This document shows, piece by piece, positions 6,350 to 7,548 of a stretch of DNA of 7,548 nt; position 1 is the first letter of the stretch; each line of letters opens with the position of its first letter. Under the pieces are notes generated by a model, which saw nothing but the letters and a program-made list of their open reading frames with translations, was not told where the DNA came from and did no database searches. The DNA lies in assembly GCA_937988735.1 (NCBI GenBank), contig CALKHQ010000080.1, positions 1 through 7,548 of the forward strand. Direction: 5' to 3'. Position numbers and translations under genes: made by a program. The stretch is from an uncultured Alphaproteobacteria bacterium (GTDB taxonomy: Bacteria > Pseudomonadota > Alphaproteobacteria > CALKHQ01).

Positions 6350-6556
6350 TCAGCTCCGGTCCGGCGCCGCGCGGCCCGGGCCGGCGCGGTCCAGCCCGAC
6401 GTCCCTGAGCAGATAGTCGGGCAGGCTCTCCAGATGCGCGCGGTCCCGACGGTGACGCAGGGCCTCGTCCCAGGCCAGCAGCAGCCCGGCGAACGCGCGC
6501 AGCAGATGCCCGGGAACCGATTCCCGCCGCGCGAGCGGATGATGCGTGGTGTTCAT
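6350..6556 (-). CDS. DUF1127 small arginine-rich protein
   Basis: The product is 68 residues. The DUF1127 core is at about 29-57: W29, a basic helix ALRHRRDRAHLESL and the ending DYLLRDVGLDR, the family's typical W-R-L-x-x-L-x-D-x-x-L-x-D-I/V-G-L pattern. A hydrophobic stretch, HLLRAFAGLLLAW, precedes it, and the tail is short and Pro/Arg-rich. DUF1127 proteins are small, basic and common in alpha- and gammaproteobacteria. In Rhodobacter one member (CcaF1) is described as an RNA-binding protein co-transcribed with small RNAs, and others affect stress and phosphate or carbon metabolism; this member's job is unknown. The ATG at 6556 has GGAGG sequences 11 bases and further upstream, and overlaps by ATGA the stop of a possible 46-codon ORF. 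It is convergent with lpdA. Confidence 0.85.
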   Translation of the reverse strand: MNTTHHPLARRESVPGHLLRAFAGLLLAWDEALRHRRDRAHLESLPDYLLRDVGLDRAGPGRAAPDRS

Positions 6557-6693
6557 GGCCTGCGCTTCCTCCCCTCCTGGCGGTGCACGAGTGCCGGGCG
6601 GCACGATGACGAGCGACCGTCGGTGCCGTTTGAGCGATGCAATGGATGCATAGCGACGAACCGTCGCAGTCTGGGGAGCGGATCGGCCAGCAT
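6553..6693 (-). CDS. Possible 46-residue leader peptide overlapping DUF1127 by ATGA
   Basis: An ATG at 6693 is preceded by GAGGAGGG (6708-6701) at a 7-base spacing, one of the strongest ribosome sites in the window. The frame runs 46 codons (MLADPLPRLRRFVAMHPLHR and on to a basic KRRP end) and stops in a TGA that shares ATGA with the DUF1127 start. This arrangement is typical of translational coupling. The peptide is basic, with no signal peptide, membrane segment or recognised domain. Third codon positions are about three-quarters G/C, lower than in lpdA or glyS, so the peptide sequence itself may not be under strong selection; it may act as a regulatory leader. Alternatively the frame is chance and the ribosome site is incidental. 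No homologue is recognised. Confidence 0.42.
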   Translation of the reverse strand: MLADPLPRLRRFVAMHPLHRSNGTDGRSSSCRPALVHRQEGRKRRP

Positions 6694-6844
6694 CGTTTTG
6701 CCCTCCTCGCCGGTGCCAATGTCGGTCTCGGCGGGAAGATGGGGACACCAGGTTGCCGGTCTGCGCCGTACGGTGCGGCGCCCTGTTTCAATCGGGCCGG
6801 ACGCCACGACAAGGCCGCGGACTTCCGGCATTCGAATCGATTTG

Positions 6845-6874
6845 AAAAAAACCGGCGGTCTTGCGACCGCCGGT
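6845..6874 (-). terminator. Strong intrinsic terminator, minus strand
   Basis: ACCGGCGGTC and GACCGCCGGT form a perfect 10-bp GC-rich stem around a GCAA tetraloop (6874-6851 on the minus strand). Seven Us follow directly (6851-6845). On the plus strand the hairpin is followed by CCAAGTC, so termination is leftward only. It is the one textbook intrinsic terminator in the window, yet no protein gene on the minus strand ends before it. It therefore points to a non-coding transcript coming from the right. Confidence 0.93.
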
Positions 6875-6961
6875 CCAAGTCACAGGGAGGCTTCACGTCT
6901 GGGAGACATGATGGATCGAAAGCGACCCAATCTGCCCAGCGGGTCAGCGACCCGCCGAGCC
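6845..6961 (-). ncRNA. Predicted intergenic small RNA of about 117 nt with two CUCCC motifs
   Basis: The RNA is predicted from a TATAAC box (6974-6969) to the intrinsic terminator. It folds into consecutive hairpins. H1 (6960-6934) has a 12-bp stem GCUCGGCGGGUC / GACCCGCUGGGC around GCU and starts at the presumed 5' end. H2 (6932-6910) pairs GAUUGGGUC with GAUCCAUC with one bulged U. H3 (6910-6894) pairs CAUGUCU with AGACGUG around CCC. An unpaired linker with CCUCCC (6890-6885) follows, and H4 is the terminator. CUCCC occurs twice, in the H3 loop region (6905-6901) and in the linker. Such motifs resemble the anti-Shine-Dalgarno seeds of alphaproteobacterial small RNAs (CCUCCUCCC family). It matches no 6S, SRP RNA, tmRNA or RNase P features that I recognise. 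Function and targets are unknown. Confidence 0.72.
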
Positions 6962-6968
6962 GAAGCGC

Positions 6969-6974
6969 GTTATA
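6969..6974 (-). promoter_or_regulatory. TATAAC -10 box for the predicted small RNA
   Basis: TATAAC (five of six to TATAAT) on the minus strand stands 7-8 bp before the base where the 12-bp first hairpin of the small RNA begins, the right distance for a transcription start near 6961-6963. The -35 region at 16-18 bp spacing (AAATGT, CAAATG) does not match TTGACA, so an activator or an alternative sigma factor may be needed. Confidence 0.5.
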
Positions 6975-7023
6975 AATGACATCTGCCCGCTACATTTGCA
7001 TCCCTTCCGATCGCAGACCAGCC

Positions 7024-7038
7024 ATGCATCTGATGCAT
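7024..7038. promoter_or_regulatory. Perfect 15-bp palindrome between small RNA and xerC, operator-like
   Basis: ATGCATC-T-GATGCAT has perfect 7-bp arms. It lies about 50 bp upstream of the small RNA -10 box and 66 bp before the xerC start, where a regulator could affect either. A related element, ATGCAATGGATGCAT (12 of 15 identical), occurs at 6637-6651 inside the possible leader ORF, and GATGCA recurs at 7000-7005 on the minus strand. The cognate protein is unknown. Confidence 0.4.
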
Positions 7039-7090
7039 ACCGTTCAATTGAAAGGAGCGGCCCAGTCACCGCTCTCCCGGCGCGACGGCC

Positions 7091-7097
7091 GAGGAGG
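7091..7097 (+). promoter_or_regulatory. Ribosome binding site that fixes the xerC start at GTG
   Basis: GAGGAGG lies six bases before the GTG at 7104 but 21 bases before the first in-frame ATG at 7119. The spacing strongly favours the GTG, adding five residues to the protein. Confidence 0.7.
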
Positions 7098-7103
7098 ACA
7101 AGG

Positions 7104-7548
7104 GTGCGAGCCCGCCAGATGGTGAAGCGCAGGGTGAAGGACGGACCGCCGAATTCGCCCGCAGCCACTCTTGCGTGGCTCGCGCCGGATCTTCTCGCAA
7201 CGGTAGAAGACTGGCAGCGCTGGCTGGGCGCGGAGCGCAACTACTCCCGCCACAGCTGCGAGGCCTATCGGCGGGACCTCCTTTCCTTCACCCGCTTCCT
7301 CGCCGATCATCTGGGCAGCGCGGTCGATCTGCAGGCACTTGCCGACCTGCGCCCCGCCGACATCCGCGCGTGGCTCGCGGCGCGCCACGGGAGCGGGCTC
7401 GCCCGGACGTCCAACGCGCGCGCGCTTTCCGTCGTCCGCAGCTTCTTCCGTTTCCTGCGCCGCAGCCGCGGCATCGGCAATGCCGCCGTCGCCGCCATCA
7501 GCGGCCCCCGCCTGCCGCCGACGGCGCCGCGTCCCCTCTCCGAAGCCG
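7104..7548 (+). CDS. xerC: Tyrosine recombinase XerC, N-terminal part (runs off right edge)
   Basis: The frame is open from GTG at 7104 to the end of the window, 148 codons without a stop. After a basic, poorly conserved lead of about 28 residues, the SAM-like core-binding domain begins: VEDWQRWLGAERNYSRHSCE at 34-53, then AYRRDLLSFTRFLADHLG, a typical XerC/XerD N-terminus. It continues with LADLRPADIRAWLAARHGSG, SNARALSVVRSFFRFLRR and the start of the linker, PRLPPTAPRPLSEA. This domain grips the dif site; XerC and XerD resolve chromosome dimers before division. The catalytic Arg-Lys-His-Arg-His-Tyr residues lie beyond the window and cannot be checked. XerC rather than XerD is chosen from the 'ERNYSxHTxxAYRRDL' style; a phage-type integrase is less likely in this housekeeping setting. 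Confidence 0.88.
   Translation, partial: MRARQMVKRRVKDGPPNSPAATLAWLAPDLLATVEDWQRWLGAERNYSRHSCEAYRRDLLSFTRFLADHLGSAVDLQALADLRPADIRAWLAARHGSGLARTSNARALSVVRSFFRFLRRSRGIGNAAVAAISGPRLPPTAPRPLSEA

Larger units (their letters stand above)
6694..7103. other. 410-bp stretch without a convincing protein gene
   Basis: No frame here has both a credible start and protein-like composition, and the base composition is visibly less GC-rich than in the genes, especially at 6830-6850 and 6965-7055. It holds the predicted minus-strand small RNA (6845-6961) with its terminator and -10 box, a 15-bp palindrome at 7024-7038, a 10-bp palindrome TTCAATTGAA at 7043-7052 and the near-palindrome TTCGAATCGATTTGAA at 6831-6846. 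It must also contain the promoters for the small RNA, the DUF1127 unit and xerC. Confidence 0.7.

Noticed and set aside
4630..6408. Plus-strand frame of nearly 600 codons overlapping lpdA in another phase
   Set aside because: Its codons lie in the wrong phase of lpdA, whose complete set of FAD, NAD and disulfide motifs leaves no doubt about the true frame.
6511..6524. GGGAACCGATTCCC as an EcfG (general stress) promoter element
   Set aside because: It lies inside the DUF1127 coding region and has no CGTT at the required 16-17 bp spacing in a useful direction.
6737..6744. CCCCATCT on the minus strand as an RpoH -10 box for the leader ORF / DUF1127 unit
   Set aside because: The -10 match is good and well placed, but no CTTG-type -35 lies 11-15 bp upstream, so an RpoH promoter is not supported on sequence alone.
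6845..6961. The small RNA as 6S RNA, SRP RNA, tmRNA or an attenuator leader
   Set aside because: No long closed rod with a central bubble (6S), no SRP Alu/GGAA tip, no tRNA-like ends. No ORF or gene follows closely enough after the terminator for a simple attenuator; the next start is about 150 bp away.
1..7548. CRISPR arrays, insertion sequences, tRNA or rRNA genes
   Set aside because: No regularly spaced repeats, no transposase-like product or terminal inverted repeats with target duplications, and no tRNA or rRNA signature seen on either strand.

Overview
The window is GC-rich (visibly well above 60 %) and reads as a chromosomal stretch of an alphaproteobacterium. Glycyl-tRNA synthetase is of the two-subunit alpha/beta type, MetW and a DUF1127 protein are present, and the product sequences look closest to Rhodospirillales-type lineages. 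That placement rests on recalled family resemblance, not on a search. Most of the window is housekeeping, but the stretch between about 6350 and 7100 is unusual and holds the best candidate for something undescribed.

Left part (1-4256, minus strand): a transcription unit glyQ - glyS - metW runs leftward. A good sigma70-like promoter (TTGACC, 17 bp, TATGGT) lies about 50-60 bp upstream of glyQ. glyQ and glyS encode the two subunits of glycyl-tRNA synthetase, and metW starts only 7 bp after the glyS stop, without its usual partner metX. A 227-bp gap with a Fur-box-like array of GCGAAT hexamers then separates metW from the 5' end of a small exported protein gene that leaves the window on the left.

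Middle part (4388-6313): a small XRE-type helix-turn-helix protein gene (minus) is divergent from lpdA (plus), which encodes dihydrolipoyl dehydrogenase. The 276-bp gap between them holds several related inverted repeats that could be operators.

Right part (6314-7548): lpdA converges on a DUF1127 gene (minus), with a long GC palindrome between the stops. DUF1127 overlaps by ATGA with a possible 46-codon leader ORF that has a very strong Shine-Dalgarno sequence. Further upstream, on the same minus strand, is a gene-free stretch containing a near-perfect intrinsic terminator (10-bp stem, GCAA loop, seven Us). It is preceded by about 90 bases that fold into three consecutive hairpins and by a TATAAC -10 box. 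Together these predict an unannotated small RNA of about 117 nt with two CUCCC (anti-Shine-Dalgarno-like) motifs. On the plus strand, xerC (tyrosine recombinase) starts at a GTG set by a GAGGAGG sequence and runs off the right edge.

Functionally, the left unit links translation (glycine charging) with methionine biosynthesis or regulation. lpdA serves central 2-oxoacid dehydrogenase complexes, and xerC serves chromosome dimer resolution. The small RNA / leader ORF / DUF1127 block looks like a small regulatory module inserted between lpdA and xerC.
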